NCBI GenBank assembly: GCA_009193035.1
Contig: SWDT01000105.1
Span: forward strand, 62,001-126,000
DNA from: Halicephalobus mephisto
Lineage: Eukaryota; Nematoda; Chromadorea; Rhabditida; Panagrolaimidae
DNA: 64,000 nt
Direction of reading: 5' to 3'
The notes under the pieces are model-generated. The model was not told where the DNA came from, made no database searches, and was given only the letters and a program-made list of their open reading frames with translations. The position numbers were made by a program, and so were the translations under genes. Shown here in pieces: positions 22,070-33,779 of the stretch (position 1 is the first letter of the stretch; each line of letters starts with the position of its first letter).

Positions 22070-23420
22070 AAATGGTTAATCTGGAAATTCGCTGTTGTAG
22101 TTGACTCGCTCCTTTTGTTCAGTTCTTACATAAGAAATCTGAAAATTTTTGGAAAAAAATAAAATTCTAAATTTTTTGGAAAAACATAAAATTCTAAGAT
22201 TTTTGGAAAAAAATAAAATTTGAAAATTTTTGGAAAAAAATAAAATTTTAAAATTTTTGGAAAAATATGAAATTCTAAAATTTTCGAATTTATTCAAAAA
22301 TGAAAATCTAAAAAATTAACTTTCCTAAAATTTTTAAATTTCGGAATTTTCACACAAAATTAATAAAAATAAAAAACACGGTTAATCTGGAAGTTTATTT
22401 TCGAAGCTGACTCATCTTTTTCGTCTAATTCTTTCATGAAAAATTTTGAAATTCCTAAAATCTGAAAATTTCGAAATTTTATAAAATTAAAAAATTTCGA
22501 AATTTAATAGAATTTTAAATTTCAAAATTTTATAAAATTCTTAATTTTCGGAATTTTATAAAATTCTTAATTTTCGGAATTTTAAAAATTGTTTAATTTT
22601 GTAAAATCTGAAAATTTCGAAATTTCATAAAATTTGAAAATTTTTAAATTTTGAATTTTTTGAAGTTTCAAAATTTTCAAATTTTTAAATTTCCCGCGTA
22701 AAAAATAAATCTATAAATTTATTTTAACTTTGAATTATTTTTTATCTTTTTCACATCAATCCTAAAAATTCCAAAATTCTCAGGTACACCCAATTTTGAT
22801 TTTTTTTCACTTAATTTTTTGAAAATGATTGATATGTTTATTTTTTATTTTTTTCAAAAATGAATCACAAATTTTATTTTTAAATAATTTTCATATTTTA
22901 GATTTTTTTAAAAATGATGTTTGTAAATTTTTTTGTTATCCAAACAATCCTGAAAAATCCGGCCAGCTTTGATCCGATTTTACAAAAATTTTTCAAGTGA
23001 TTTTTTGAATGTCTCCGATTTTTTCTTTTTTTAATTTTATATAAAATGAAATTCAGTATAAATATGTCAATTGACTGAGATTCAATTTTTTAAAATTAGT
23101 TTATTAAGATTTTTGAAGGAATTAAGGATTTTAAAATCAAATCTAAAATTTCTAAAATTATTTAAATTCAAAAATTTCTAAAATTATTTAAAATCTAAAT
23201 TTTTAAATTTATTTAAAATCTAAATTTTTAAATTTATTTAAATTCAAAAATTTTTTAAATTATTTAAAATTCAAAAATTTTTTAAATTATTTAAATTCGA
23301 AATTTTTTAAATTATCTAAAATTTCTAAAATTATTTAAATTCAAAAATTTTCCAAGTTATTTAAAATTAGGAATTTTTAAAATTGTTTAAAATTATTTTA
23401 TAAAAGTATTTTTTATTTTT
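22070..23420. repeat. Series of A/T-only short tandem arrays
   Basis: Repeats of aatttttggaaaaaaataaa lie at 22140-22280, gaaattttataaaattctta at 22450-22640, and ttatttaaattcaaaaattt at 23150-23370. No coding signal was seen. Confidence 0.75.
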
Positions 23421-23728
23421 AATGTTATTTTTACATTCCTGAAAATTCGTGTCGAGATAATTTTATAAAAATACTAATTTTTATGTTTCACAATAGTACT
23501 ATTATTATTGGAAAATTTCGGACTTGGATTAAAGTGGAAAAACGGACAAGGTCATTAGGATTTGGGGAAACTATTTGAGATCGAAAATGTTGGCAATCTT
23601 GGTTCAAGTGGTTTCGGACTGGTCAATCTCTGATTCGTCCAAAAACAAGCCAAATCAATCGATTTTTATTTCTCAAGGAATGTTGTTTCAGCTGTGCAGT
23701 GGTTACTTCCTGGGGTATTTCCTTTCCC

Positions 23729-24290
23729 AAGTTAGTTATCCCTTTCGAATCCTATTAATTTCGAATTTTTTTAGCATCAATTTTTAAAAAAACTTAATAG
23801 AGATATTCAATCATTTTAGATATCTAATATGTCTAAAAAAGACAAGTTTGTATAAAATTATTTTCCCAAGTTAGTTATCTCTTTCGAATCCTATTGATTT
23901 CGAAATTCTTTTTTAAATCAATGTTTTTTGAATCTTAATAGAGATAATCAATCATTTTAGATATCTAATATACCAGTCTGAAAAAAATAAAAAGTAACTT
24001 CATACAAGCCTTTCCCAAGTTAGTTATCTCTTTCGAATCCTATTGATTTCGAATTTTTTTGAAGTCAATGTTTTTTGAATCTTAATAGAGATATTCAACC
24101 ATTTTAGATATCTAATATGTCTAAAAAAGACAAGTTTGTATAAAATTATTTTCCCAAGTTAGTTATCTCTTTCGAATCCTATTGATTTCGAAATTCTTTT
24201 TTAAATCAATGTTTTTTGAATTTTAATGGAGATATTCAATCATTTTAGATACCTAATATGTCTAAAAAAGACAAAAAAGATTTTTATGAA
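23729..24290. repeat. About 142-bp tandem repeat, four units
   Basis: Each unit opens with tttcccaagttagttatctc and tttcgaatcctattgatttc and ends near gatatctaatatgtctaaaa. Starts are near 23726, 23864, 24010 and 24151. Confidence 0.9.
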
Positions 24291-24419
24291 ATTAATTTTC
24301 TATGATATTTATTTCTTTCAAATCTCACTAATTTCGAAATTTATTTTTTTAATTTAATTTTTTTTACTTAATTGAAATAATAAGTCAATTTAGTTGCAAA
24401 AAATAAATTTTACGAAATA

Positions 24420-25010
24420 AAGGAAGAAATGCCGCAGGGGATAATTTTCGTACAATCACTTTTTACTAGTTGTCAGACAGTTGCTTCCCTCTATTTCGTA
24501 AGATTTATCTTATTTATTTTATTAATTTCTTAATAGTTAAATTAACTTGATATTTTAGTTTAAAAAAATTTAACTTTAAAAAATGTCGAAATTAAAAAAA
24601 GTTGAAAAGGAGAAAAAAGAAACAACTACCGTACTGTCTGCCTCTAGCAATATTTTCTCTTTATTTTGTAAGATTTATCTAATTTATTTTATTAATTTTT
24701 AATAGTTAATTTGATATTTTAGTTTAAAAAAAATTAAATTTAAAAAATTTCGAAATTAAAAAAAGTTGAAAAAGAGAAAAAAGAAACAAATACCGTACTG
24801 TCTGCCTCTAGCAATATTTTCTCTTTATTTTGTAAGATTTATCTAATTTATTTTATTAATTTTTAATAGTTAAATTAATTTGATATTTTAGTTTAAAAAA
24901 AATTAAATTTAAAAAATTTCGAAATTAAGAAGAATCGAAAAGGAGAAAAACGGGGAGCAAATGTCGCTGGGGAACAATTTTCGCGCAACTACTTTCTACT
25001 TTATAAGAAC
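24420..25010. repeat. About 165-bp tandem repeat, three to four units
   Basis: Units contain actaccgtactgtctgcctc, tctttattttgtaagattta and gttgaaaaggagaaaaaaga. The first and last units are more diverged (tttttactagttgtcagaca and gggaacaattttcgcgcaac). Confidence 0.85.
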
Positions 25011-25129
25011 CGACTTTTTTGGTTACTGGCTAGATCGATTCCTTCTTGACCGTGCGAAAAAATGACAGTCATGATTGTTCGAAGATGCATCCTTACCAAA
25101 TTTTTCCTTTTTTCTCCTCCAAAGAACAG

Positions 25130-25640
25130 GATTGTCCGTTTTTAAACTTTCGACAATTTTATCGTTAACTATTAAGTTTTAACTGTTCTGTATTTGGACA
25201 GTCTCGATCGTTCCAAAATTTGTTTTTCTTTAAAAAGACAAAATTGCACTTTAATTATCTTTTTTGAATTTTTAAACGTTTTTCAATCATGTCATAACTG
25301 TCCCAAACTCGGACAGTCATGGTTTTTCAAAATTTTATTTTTCCCAGTTTTTCCATTTTTATTCCAGAAAAATGGACGGGATTGCCGTTTAGTTATCTTT
25401 TTTGACAGTTGTTCCTTTTTTCAATCATGTCATAACTGTCCCAAACTCGGACAGTCATGATTTCGAAAATTTCACTTTTGTCAGCTTTTCCATTTTTATT
25501 CCAAAAAAATGGACGGGATTGCCGTTTAGTTATCTTTTTTGACAGTTGTTCCTTTTTTCAATCATGTCATAACTGTCCCAAACTCAGACAGTCATGGTTT
25601 TTCAAGATTTCATTTTTCCCATTTTTATGTTTCTTTGTAA
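25130..25640. repeat. About 128-bp tandem repeat, three to four units
   Basis: Each unit carries catgtcataactgtcccaaa, ctcggacagtcatggttttt and aaaatggacgggattgccgt. The 82- to 88-codon plus frames here are repeat translations, since the unit keeps a frame open. Confidence 0.9.
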
Positions 25641-25699
25641 AAAAACAAGAATCTTTTGATTATATTTTTTGCCAGTTTTATGCATTTTCTGACCATTTT

Positions 25700-26400
25700 T
25701 GTTAATCTTTAAAAAGTATTTGTTTGTCCAAAAAAGGTCAAAGTTTTTTTGGCGGGAAAATTGAACTTTTTTGGAGGGATTCTTCTTTCGCAATTTTGTT
25801 GATTCATTTTCGATTTTCTCATCGTTGGACCGCGTTTAGCATTAAGATAATTCACTAAATTAATCTTCTGTGATTCATGCTAAAAATAGAAAAACGGATT
25901 ATCATCTTTGTTTTATTTTTTTTTGAAAAAAATTATATTTCATTTTTTAAAATTTTTTATTTTTTTAATTTTTTTAAAAATTTTTTTACTTTTTTATTTT
26001 TTTTTTAAATTTATTTTTTATTTTAGTTTTTTTTAAACTTTATTTCCTTGAAAAATCGTGTTTTTTTCGATAAAAATGATCAAATTGCCTCAGGGGTTTG
26101 GATTTTTTCTTGTTTCTGAATGTCCATTTGTAAATTGTTCTCAAGTACCTCGTTCTGACTTGTTCCAGATTTTTCCAAAATAATCAAGTTTGAATATTTT
26201 TAATTTTTTAAAAGTATGTAAAAAATCAAAAAAATTAATTTTTTTTTAAATTTTTGATTTTTATTCTTTTTGGGTAATTGATTGACGAACATCCATCCAA
26301 CCGTTACTTGTGACCTCTAGGAATGGCCGTAAACGGTGTTCGAAGATTTTTTGAGATTCCAGCCTGACCTTGTTTCTTGGGAATTTGTCTTTGAACCGCT
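25700..26400. other. AT-rich spacer, nothing recognised
   Basis: T-rich low complexity at 25910-26050. 26280-26400 is more mixed but shows no coding or RNA signal. Confidence 0.4.
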
Positions 26401-26404
26401 GAGC

Positions 26405-26965
26405 ACAGATTTCATATATGATTTTTTTGTTTTTTTCTTATTTTATGCTTGTATTTTATGCAAAAATTTAAAAAATAATGATAAATATTAATAACTACAA
26501 ATTTCATATATGATTTTTGTTTTTTTCTTATTTTAGGTTTGTATTTTACGCAAAAAATTAAAAAATAATGATAAATATTAATAACTACAGATTTCATATA
26601 TGATTTTCGTTTTTTTCTTATTTTATGCTTGTATTTTACTCAAATATTTTAAAAATAATAATAAATATTAATAACTACAGATTTCATATATGATTTTTCT
26701 TATTTTAGGCCTGTATTTTAGTTTATTAGTCTTAATTTCTCTAATTTTTAATTACGATTACCATATATGAATTTTACTTCCTCTTAAGTTACTGTATTAA
26801 TGATTTTTTTACTTTTTAATTATGAATTTCATATATGAATTTTAGTTTATTCTTTTTTTATTCCTTAAGTTACTGTATTAATGATTTTTTTACTTTTAAA
26901 TTACGACTTTCATATATGAATTTTACTTTTTTTCTTAAGTTACTGTATTAATGATTTATTTCTGA
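26405..26965. repeat. Two adjoining arrays with a ttcatatatga core
   Basis: Four units of about 90 bp (taactacagatttcatatat, gatttttgtttttttcttat) run to about 26700. They are followed by three units of about 80 bp (cttaagttactgtattaatg, cgactttcatatatgaattt). Confidence 0.85.
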
Positions 26966-27108
26966 GCTTCGGACTATTAATACGTGAATTTTACTCTTCC
27001 CTACGTTAACCCTTTTATCTATTGATATTGATTGTTTACCATTCATATTTCGGACTGTTCCGCCAAATTTTCCCAACGGCGGACTGTCCTTATCTTCTTC
27101 CGTCCAAA

Positions 27109-27116
27109 TTTGGCGC
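27109..27116 (+). promoter_or_regulatory. E2F/DP-like TTTGGCGC site upstream of sdpn-1
   Basis: TTTGGCGC in the context ccaaatttggcgcct, in a small GC-richer island at 27050-27130. The island also contains an imperfect palindrome (gttccgcc ... ggcggac). It is about 520 bp upstream of the sdpn-1 ATG. Function is inferred only from the motif. Confidence 0.3.
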
Positions 27117-27179
27117 CTGTGTTCATTATCTCCATCCTAAATATTTTCGTCGGCCGAAATTACACGAATTTCCTTTTTT

Positions 27180-27490
27180 ATTTTTTAAAATATTTTCATC
27201 GACCGAATTTCTCTAATTTTTAAATTTTTAAAATATTTTCACTGACCGAATTTTTTTAGTATTTTATTTTTATATATCTTCACTGATCGAATTTCTTTAA
27301 TTTTTTATTTTTTTTTATATATTTTTATTGAATTTTTCTAATTTTTTACTTTTTTTATATATTTTTACTGATCGAATTTCCCTAATTTTTTACTTTTTTT
27401 AAAAAATATTTTCATTGACTGAATTTTCCTAATTTTTTACTTTTTTATATATTTTTGACTGAATTTCCCTAATTTTTTACTTTTCTGTGG
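27180..27490. repeat. About 55-bp T-rich tandem repeat
   Basis: Five or six units of ttttcactgaccgaatttct plus aattttttactttttttata. The array ends about 60 bp before the acceptor that precedes sdpn-1. Confidence 0.85.
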
Positions 27491-27632
27491 CCGTGTCTAA
27501 CTGTATAGGCGAAATTTTTAATTTTCGAAATTAAATATTAATCTTCTTTCAGATTTTTAATATTGAAGAGAAAATCCGAAAAAATACAAAATTTATTTTT
27601 TAAAACCTTCGTTTTGAAAATTGTTTGAAGTC

Positions 27633-30600
27633 ATGTCGATGCAGAATCTGTCTATTCAAAATGGATTCTACGAAATTGGAGCCTACAAATCAAACATAAA
27701 AAGAATCAAAGACGGAATTGACGAACTCGAAGAATTATCGAAAATGATCAAAGAAAGAGCCGAAATCGAAGCCAAATACGGTAAATCCCTCCAGCAATGG
27801 CACGAGAAATGGACGAATCATGTGGATTCCAAAGTTCCAGCAGGAACGATTAAGGATTCTTGGTCCAAAGTACTGGAAGAAGGAAATGAACTTTCGAAGC
27901 TCCACACTGGACTAAAAGAACGGTTCGGAGACGAGGTGAGTTTAAATATTTTTAAATTCAAATTTCAAAGTTCTGTTGAAAGTTCTAGAATTCGAAATTT
28001 ACTAGGTTTTAGGATTTTTTAAAACTTAGTAGAAGGTACTAGGATTTTTTAAAATCTGATAAAAAGTTTTAGGATTCTTCGAAATCTAGTAAATTTTAAA
28101 ATTCTTTGAAATCTGGCAGAAGGTTTTACGATTTTTTAGAATCTAATAGATTTTAGGGATTTTTTAAAACTTAGTAGAAGGTGTTCGGATTTTTCGAAAT
28201 CTGATAAAAAGTTTTAGGATTTTCAAAAATCTAGTGGCAGCTTCTAAGGTTCTCTAGATTCTTGTAGTGATTTTTTGAAGCTTTTTGAAATCCGATGAAA
28301 ATTTTGCAGAAACTTCTAGAATCCTCCAAAATCTGGCAAAAAATGTGAAATTTTTGAAACTGAAAATTCTCAGAATAAACAAAATTGAATATTTGTGAAA
28401 TTTCTGAAAAATTATTTTCAATTTTAATAATTTTTAGAATTTTTAAAAATTTAATATTTTTTGGATTTTATTTTATAATTTTAATAATTTTTGGAATTTT
28501 GATATTGTGGTTTTTGTATTTTTAAATTTCAGATTGTTCGAACAATAGCTTTGTTCAAAAAAGAAAATCATCATTCTCGTACATTTGGAAGTCAATCTAA
28601 GGAAATTCATGAAATTTCCGAAGCATTTGAAAAAGCTCAAAAACAATGGAAAAAACTCTACGATAAAGTTGAATCAGCAAAAAAACAATATTTTAATTCC
28701 TGTAGATCCGAAAAATCCGCTCAAATCCAAATGACAAACGCCCAATCGGACAACTCAATGTCTCCTGATGCGAACGAAAAATTAAAAGACAGAGTTGAAA
28801 AATTCAAAGAAGATGTTCGAAAAAATAAATCAAATTATGAAGCTCAATTAGCTGAAATTGAAAAATATAAAAATGTCTATATTGAAAACATGGGATTTGT
28901 GTTTGAAAAATGTCAACAAATGGAATTAAAAAGAATGAAATTCGCGATGGAAATGATCGGAGCCATCGAAAATGTTATGAACGATCTTGTCGATACAGAA
29001 AAGTAAGTTTTTTTTACAGTAATTATAAAATTTATTAATTTTAAATTTTCGAATATTAAATAAATTTATTAATTTGAAATTTTATTTTTAAATTAATTTT
29101 AAATTTTCGGATTTTCGAATTAGTTGAAATTTCCAAGTTGAATTTTTGAACGAAATTTTTTAATTTTAAATTGGAAATTAAATTCAAAAATTTGAAATTT
29201 TATTTAATTTTCGAAAACTTCAAATTATTTTGAAAATTAAACTGAAAAATTTGAAATTTTATTTAATTTTCAAAAACTTTAAATTACTTTGAAAATTATA
29301 CTCAAAAGTTCTAAATTTTATTTAATTTTCGAAAATTTCGTTCAAAAACTTTGAATTACTTTGAAAATTAAACTTAAAAGTTCTAAATTTTAAAATTATT
29401 TTATTTTATTTTATTTTATTTTATTGTTTTTTAGATTGAGAAATCTTCACAGAGATATGAAGGAGAAATTCAGAAGTATCGGAGACAACGAGTTCCAAGG
29501 GGATCTGAAGGAATGGTCGAAGGTCCACGGAATCGATGCTCCTGTGACTTGGCCAATGTTTGAAGTAAGTTTTAAATTTTAAAAAAAATTAATTTTTGCA
29601 TAATTTTTAACACTGATTTTGGCTTGATTTCCTGGATTTGGATAATCCATCACCTGAGCTTGAAGAAAAATTAATATTTAACTTTATGTGGATTTAAATT
29701 TTAACAATTTTTTTAAATTTAAATGTTTTTGAAAAAAATTTATAGGAGTATACTCCTGAAATGCGACACATATCACATAAGCAATCCAAAGAATCTGGTG
29801 GAATTATTTTAACAAAAAGAGTGGTCACTTCAGATGAACTCCCAGGTACCCCTAATCCTGTTCAGAAGTCTGCAAAACCGGTATCAACGAGTTCATTGAT
29901 AAACAGTAATGTTGATAATGATTGTCGCACTGGACTTCACAGAGAACCAAGTTATGGAAGTAGTTCACAGGTTAGCCTTAAATTGCTGACGTTGAGGTTT
30001 AGAAAAATTGATATCAAAATCAATATTAAAATTAAATCTGCAGTTTGCTTGCAATATTCAAGGAAATTTGAGTTTTTACAGAAATTTCGAAATTTAAAAA
30101 ATCCGCAGTTTGCGTGCAATATTCAAGCAGATTGGTCGAGATAAAAGTTAAAATTGGAAAAATCTGCAGTTTGCTTGCAATATTTAAGAAAATCTGAGTT
30201 TTTATAAAAATTTTCGAAATTTAAAAAATTCGCAGTTTGCTTGCAACATTCAAGAAAATCTGAGTTTTTATAAAAATTTTCGAAATTTAAAAAATCCGCA
30301 GTTTGCTTGCAATATTCAAGCAGATTGGTTGAGATTTTTTTCTTTATAAAATTTTCGAAATTTAAAAAATCCGCAGTTTGCTTGCAATATTTCGATAACT
30401 TTATTGAAATTTTTTTATGAACTTTTTGAAAGTAAAAAAATTTATAATTTTTTCATAGTATTTTAGTGACTTTATCGGGATTTTTAAAACATTTCGAAAT
30501 TGAATTAAAATTTACAATTTTTTTGCAAAATTTAAACTGACTAATTTGGAAGATTATAAAAATTTATTTTTGATATCAATTTTCCATAAATCTTAGCACT

Positions 30601-31151
30601 GAAATTTTTGTCCATGTCCATTGTGAAATGTCCTATTTTAAAATTTTTTAAAATTAATTAATTTTTTTCAGGAAAATGACAATACTATGTATTCCAAGTA
30701 CACAAGTAATCATTCTTCAACAAATAATTCTGAACATAAGATTCTCCAAAATTCGAACAGAAATACATCAAGTCCTTTTGGTGATCCTTTTCCGATGAGA
30801 ACTCCCGAAACGAAAAGTAATTCTTCTACTGTAAAATACGATACAACTCCGAAAATGACGAGTTCGAATTCGAGTGATTCAGGAACTTTCGATTCCGGAG
30901 CGAGAAAGGACTGTGTGGATTCAAATGGTAACGAATGCGACGATGAAACTAAATATGGAGATTTCCCCGGGCAAATTAGAGGAACGGCGAGGGCGTTGTA
31001 CGACTATATCCCCATTGAAGGAGACGAAATGGCTCTTAGAAAAGGAGAAATTTTGGAAGTTTTGGCAGGTCCTGATTCTCTTGGATGGTGCACCGGAAGA
31101 AAGGGCGACGAATCAGGGTTATTCCCGGCAAGTTACGTCATGCCTGTGTGA
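27633..31151 (+). CDS. sdpn-1: Syndapin/PACSIN (F-BAR plus SH3) membrane-bending endocytic adaptor
   Basis: Five exons (27633-27935, 28533-29002, 29435-29564, 29746-29970, 30672-31151) give 535 aa in one frame. Residues 1 to about 305 are the F-BAR domain: FYEIGAYKSNIKRIKDG, IKERAEIEAKYGKSLQQW, FEKAQKQWKKLYDKVESAKK and the closing WPMFEEYTPE are syndapin hallmarks. Residues 477-535 are an SH3 domain with ALYDY, GDEMALRKGE, GWCTG and FPASYV. The linker (about 306-476) is Ser/Asn/Thr-rich and contains SPFGDPFPM, a DPF-type motif. Syndapins couple membrane curvature to dynamin and actin regulators in endocytosis and recycling. An acceptor (cttctttcag, ending 27552) 80 bp before the ATG marks a UTR intron or trans-splice site. 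Introns 1 and 4 are repeat-rich. Confidence 0.93.
30020..30400. repeat. About 65-bp tandem repeat in sdpn-1 intron 4
   Basis: Six units carry aaaatccgcagtttgcttgc, aatattcaag and tttttataaaaattttcgaa. They lie entirely in the intron between the linker exons. Confidence 0.9.
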
Positions 31152-32340
31152 TTGGACTGATTTTTTTAGTTTTTCCTGTGCAAAGAGATTTTATATTTTT
31201 AGTTTTTTATTTTGTACGACTTTTGGAATTATATCAAAAGAGAAGTAAATGTGATTCCCACAACACCGAAGAACCAAAGGGGTTTTTCAGACTTGCTAAG
31301 AATCGGAATTTTATCCGAGACCTGGTCATACAATCGGGTCCATATAGGGTCCCGAGTGTCAAAGATGCTCGGATTCGAACCCGGAGGTTACGAAATTGAA
31401 ATTAGTTTTTTTACCACCGCGCCAGAAATGAACCAACAGACCGCACTGACAGAAAACTCTACCTTGGGAAGCTGTCTTGTTAGAAACCGATGTAGTTGGA
31501 TTGTTGATTTTGAAAACATTCCCACTCAAATTTGGCAAAGTGCATTGGTTAACAATTTCGGTTCGAAACCATATTAGATCTGAAATTTGAACTACAACTA
31601 ATTACGTAAATCACCATTCAAAAACTGGCAAAATGTGTCAATCAACAGTTTCGACGTTGAAACAGGCCGGATTTGAATTCCAAATTATCAAATTATAGTC
31701 GACTTCCCTAACCTCTGCGTCACTAAAAATCACTAAAATTTATTAAAAAGCTTGATTTTAAATATTTTTGAAGTTGAAACTCGGGGTTTTTGAACTATAA
31801 TCGGCTTTTTTAGCCACTGCACCATCGGGAAAACCGAAGTTGTTCATTAAAAAAAGTTTAATTTTAGTGATGTTTGGGTTCAAAATTATGTTTTTTAATT
31901 AGTAATCAATTATTTCACCACCACCTTATTGAACTTTTAGACAAATGGACCAATAAACAATTTCGTTTAAAAAGGATTCTTTGGTAATTTAAGTGTAGTT
32001 TGAAAATGAAATTATTCCAAGAAAAATTTGGCCCAATTTGTCGCTTCTTCGTTGAAAGTTAATTAATTCTGGGATGCAAATCTAGGTCTTTCGCAACTTG
32101 TGGATTGCCAGAGGAAAACCAATTGGAATAAATTTTTTGTGAAAAATTTTTCCAAGAAGGTAGTGGTATAAATAATCAGCGGATATCCTGAAAATTTAAA
32201 TTTTAGTCTCTGTTTAATCATATATAGAAATTAAAAATAGATTTCGATACGGTATTGTGTCGATACGCATTTTTAGGATTTTTTAAAAATTAAGTTTTAA
32301 TTGATTTTTTATAAAATTTTGAAACATTCTAATTTTTAAA
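31152..32340. other. sdpn-1 3' flank and decayed repeat DNA
   Basis: 31152-31260 is the likely 3' UTR, though I see no good AATAAA. The rest is mixed-composition DNA with several tRNA-box-like phrases (gattcgaacccgg, accaccgcgcc, gccactgcacca). It looks like decayed tRNA-derived insertions. The 121-codon plus frame at 31212-31577 has no coding evidence. Confidence 0.4.
31362..31424 (-). pseudogene. tRNA-derived relic (A and B boxes, minus strand)
   Basis: On the minus strand, tggcgcggtgg (A-box type) is followed 43 bases later by ggttcgaatcc, a perfect B box. This is the spacing of a tRNA gene. Stems are mostly broken, so it is a pseudogene or SINE head. Confidence 0.5.
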
Positions 32341-32346
32341 AATAAA

Positions 32347-32440
32347 AATTAACTTTGGCAAACTGCGAACATTGCCAAATTAGAATCCTTGGCGAAAAGT
32401 GAACGAATGCCAATTAAGATTCTTCTACATTAAAAATTAT
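32347..32440 (-). repeat. Isolated inverted copy of the TTTGGCAA repeat family
   Basis: The reverse complement reads taattggcattcgttcactt, then cgccaaggattctaatttgg, caatgttcgc and agtttgccaaag. It matches the tandem units at 37500-38010, 5 kb away. Confidence 0.75.
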
Positions 32441-32641
32441 TTTTTATAAAATTCCTTCAACGCGAATTCCTGAAACTTTTAGAATATTCGGTTTCAGATG
32501 TTAGTTTCATGTTCCCACTAAATTGTGGGAGGTTCTGAAAATTTCCACACGATTCTAGAAGTTCTCAAAACCTATGTAGTTTTGAAAAATTAAAAAATTT
32601 CAACGAAAATATAGTAAATAAAATTTTTTCGTTCCCTTTTG

Positions 32642-32706
32642 CAGTTATAGTTTAGTGGACTAAAGTAATTTTTGTAAGGTTTCCATCCAAGTTCGATTCC
32701 ACCTGT
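32642..32706 (+). pseudogene. tRNA-derived relic, tandem copy 1
   Basis: tagtttagtgg (A box) and agttcgattcc (B box) start 42 bases apart, with a degenerate arm structure. It is related to the copy 111 bp downstream. Confidence 0.45.
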
Positions 32707-32750
32707 CCTCAATAATGAACACAGTGAATAAAATTTCCTGGTTTTTCTTT

Positions 32751-32815
32751 GTAGTTATGGCTCAGTGGACCAGAGTGATTTTTATAAACTTTTCACCCGG
32801 GCTCGATGTCAGCCG
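32751..32815 (+). pseudogene. tRNA-derived relic, tandem copy 2
   Basis: tggctcagtgg is a perfect A-box match. ggctcgatgtc is a weakened B box, starting 42 bases after the start of the A box. It shares sequence with the preceding copy (gagtgatttttataa against aagtaatttttgtaa). Confidence 0.45.
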
Positions 32816-33239
32816 AATCTTCAATAACATTACGAGATTTGTTCTTGTTGTGTGAAACAGATTCGGATATCGAGACCGTTCATCACTGTTCAATCACTGT
32901 GTTCCGAAACGGCGATTGTTTGGAGTGTCCGGACAGTTTTTCCTTTTTAACTTTTATTTTGAAAAAAATTGTTCGAAAAAATTCTTGTTTTTTATTATTT
33001 AACATATTGCAAAATACAGTATAATAAGGAACATTATCGACGCTAAAACTAAGAATCCATATATCTGTTTTTTCCTCGAGTTCGGTGATGCTGATTTTGA
33101 AAGTAAGCTATCATGGTCATTTGGAATTTTCGTGCCAGGAGTCGTTTCGAATTTCCCAACATATTTTGCTATCTTCATTTAGTTAGGTCTTGTAGTTTCT
33201 TTTTTTCCACGTACGTTAGGATAGAAACCAGAAATAATA

Positions 33240-33640
33240 TATAAATGTCTACAGTACAGTAAGACAAAAATATAATTTACATAAAAATCTCAAAAAATAA
33301 TAGAAAATCTCACTGATGTTCTACAGTATTCCGCAATTCCTGATTTTTAGGCTCTCTTTTCAGGTTTTTTCTATTGTAATTTTTGTCCTAATGGTAATCC
33401 AATATTAGATAGGATCATATTGATTAAAAATCAGCTGTTAAGATAGAAAACAAAAGTACAATAATAATAATCTTTACTAGTACAGTAAGACAAGAATATA
33501 ATTTATATAAAAATCTCAACAAAAAATAATAGAAAATCTCACTCATGTTCTACAGTATTCCGCAATTCCTGATTTTTAGGCTATTTCTTCAGGTTTTTTT
33601 CTAGTGTAATTTTTGTCCTAATACTGTACTAAATACCAGA
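33240..33640. repeat. Direct repeat, two units of about 225 bp
   Basis: Both units contain tacagtaagacaaaaatata, aataatagaaaatctcactg, atgttctacagtattccgca and attcctgatttttaggct. The first spans about 33250-33400 and the second about 33478-33625. Confidence 0.85.
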
Positions 33641-33779
33641 GTTGTCAATTTTCAATTTTCAAATTATTCCGGTTAGAAAATAAACCTTTTTATTTTCGTT
33701 CTGAAATTTCGAAATCAGTTCAGAACGAGAATTGGAATTTCTTTATCATATGACAAATAATTTACAAAATATCAAATAA

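Noticed and set aside
25194..25705. Two overlapping plus frames of 82-88 codons with repeated FFQSCHNCPKLGQS
   Set aside because: They are translations of the 128-bp tandem repeat.
31212..31577. 121-codon plus frame downstream of sdpn-1
   Set aside because: It overlaps the 3' UTR and a tRNA-like relic, has a start without context, and resembles no family.
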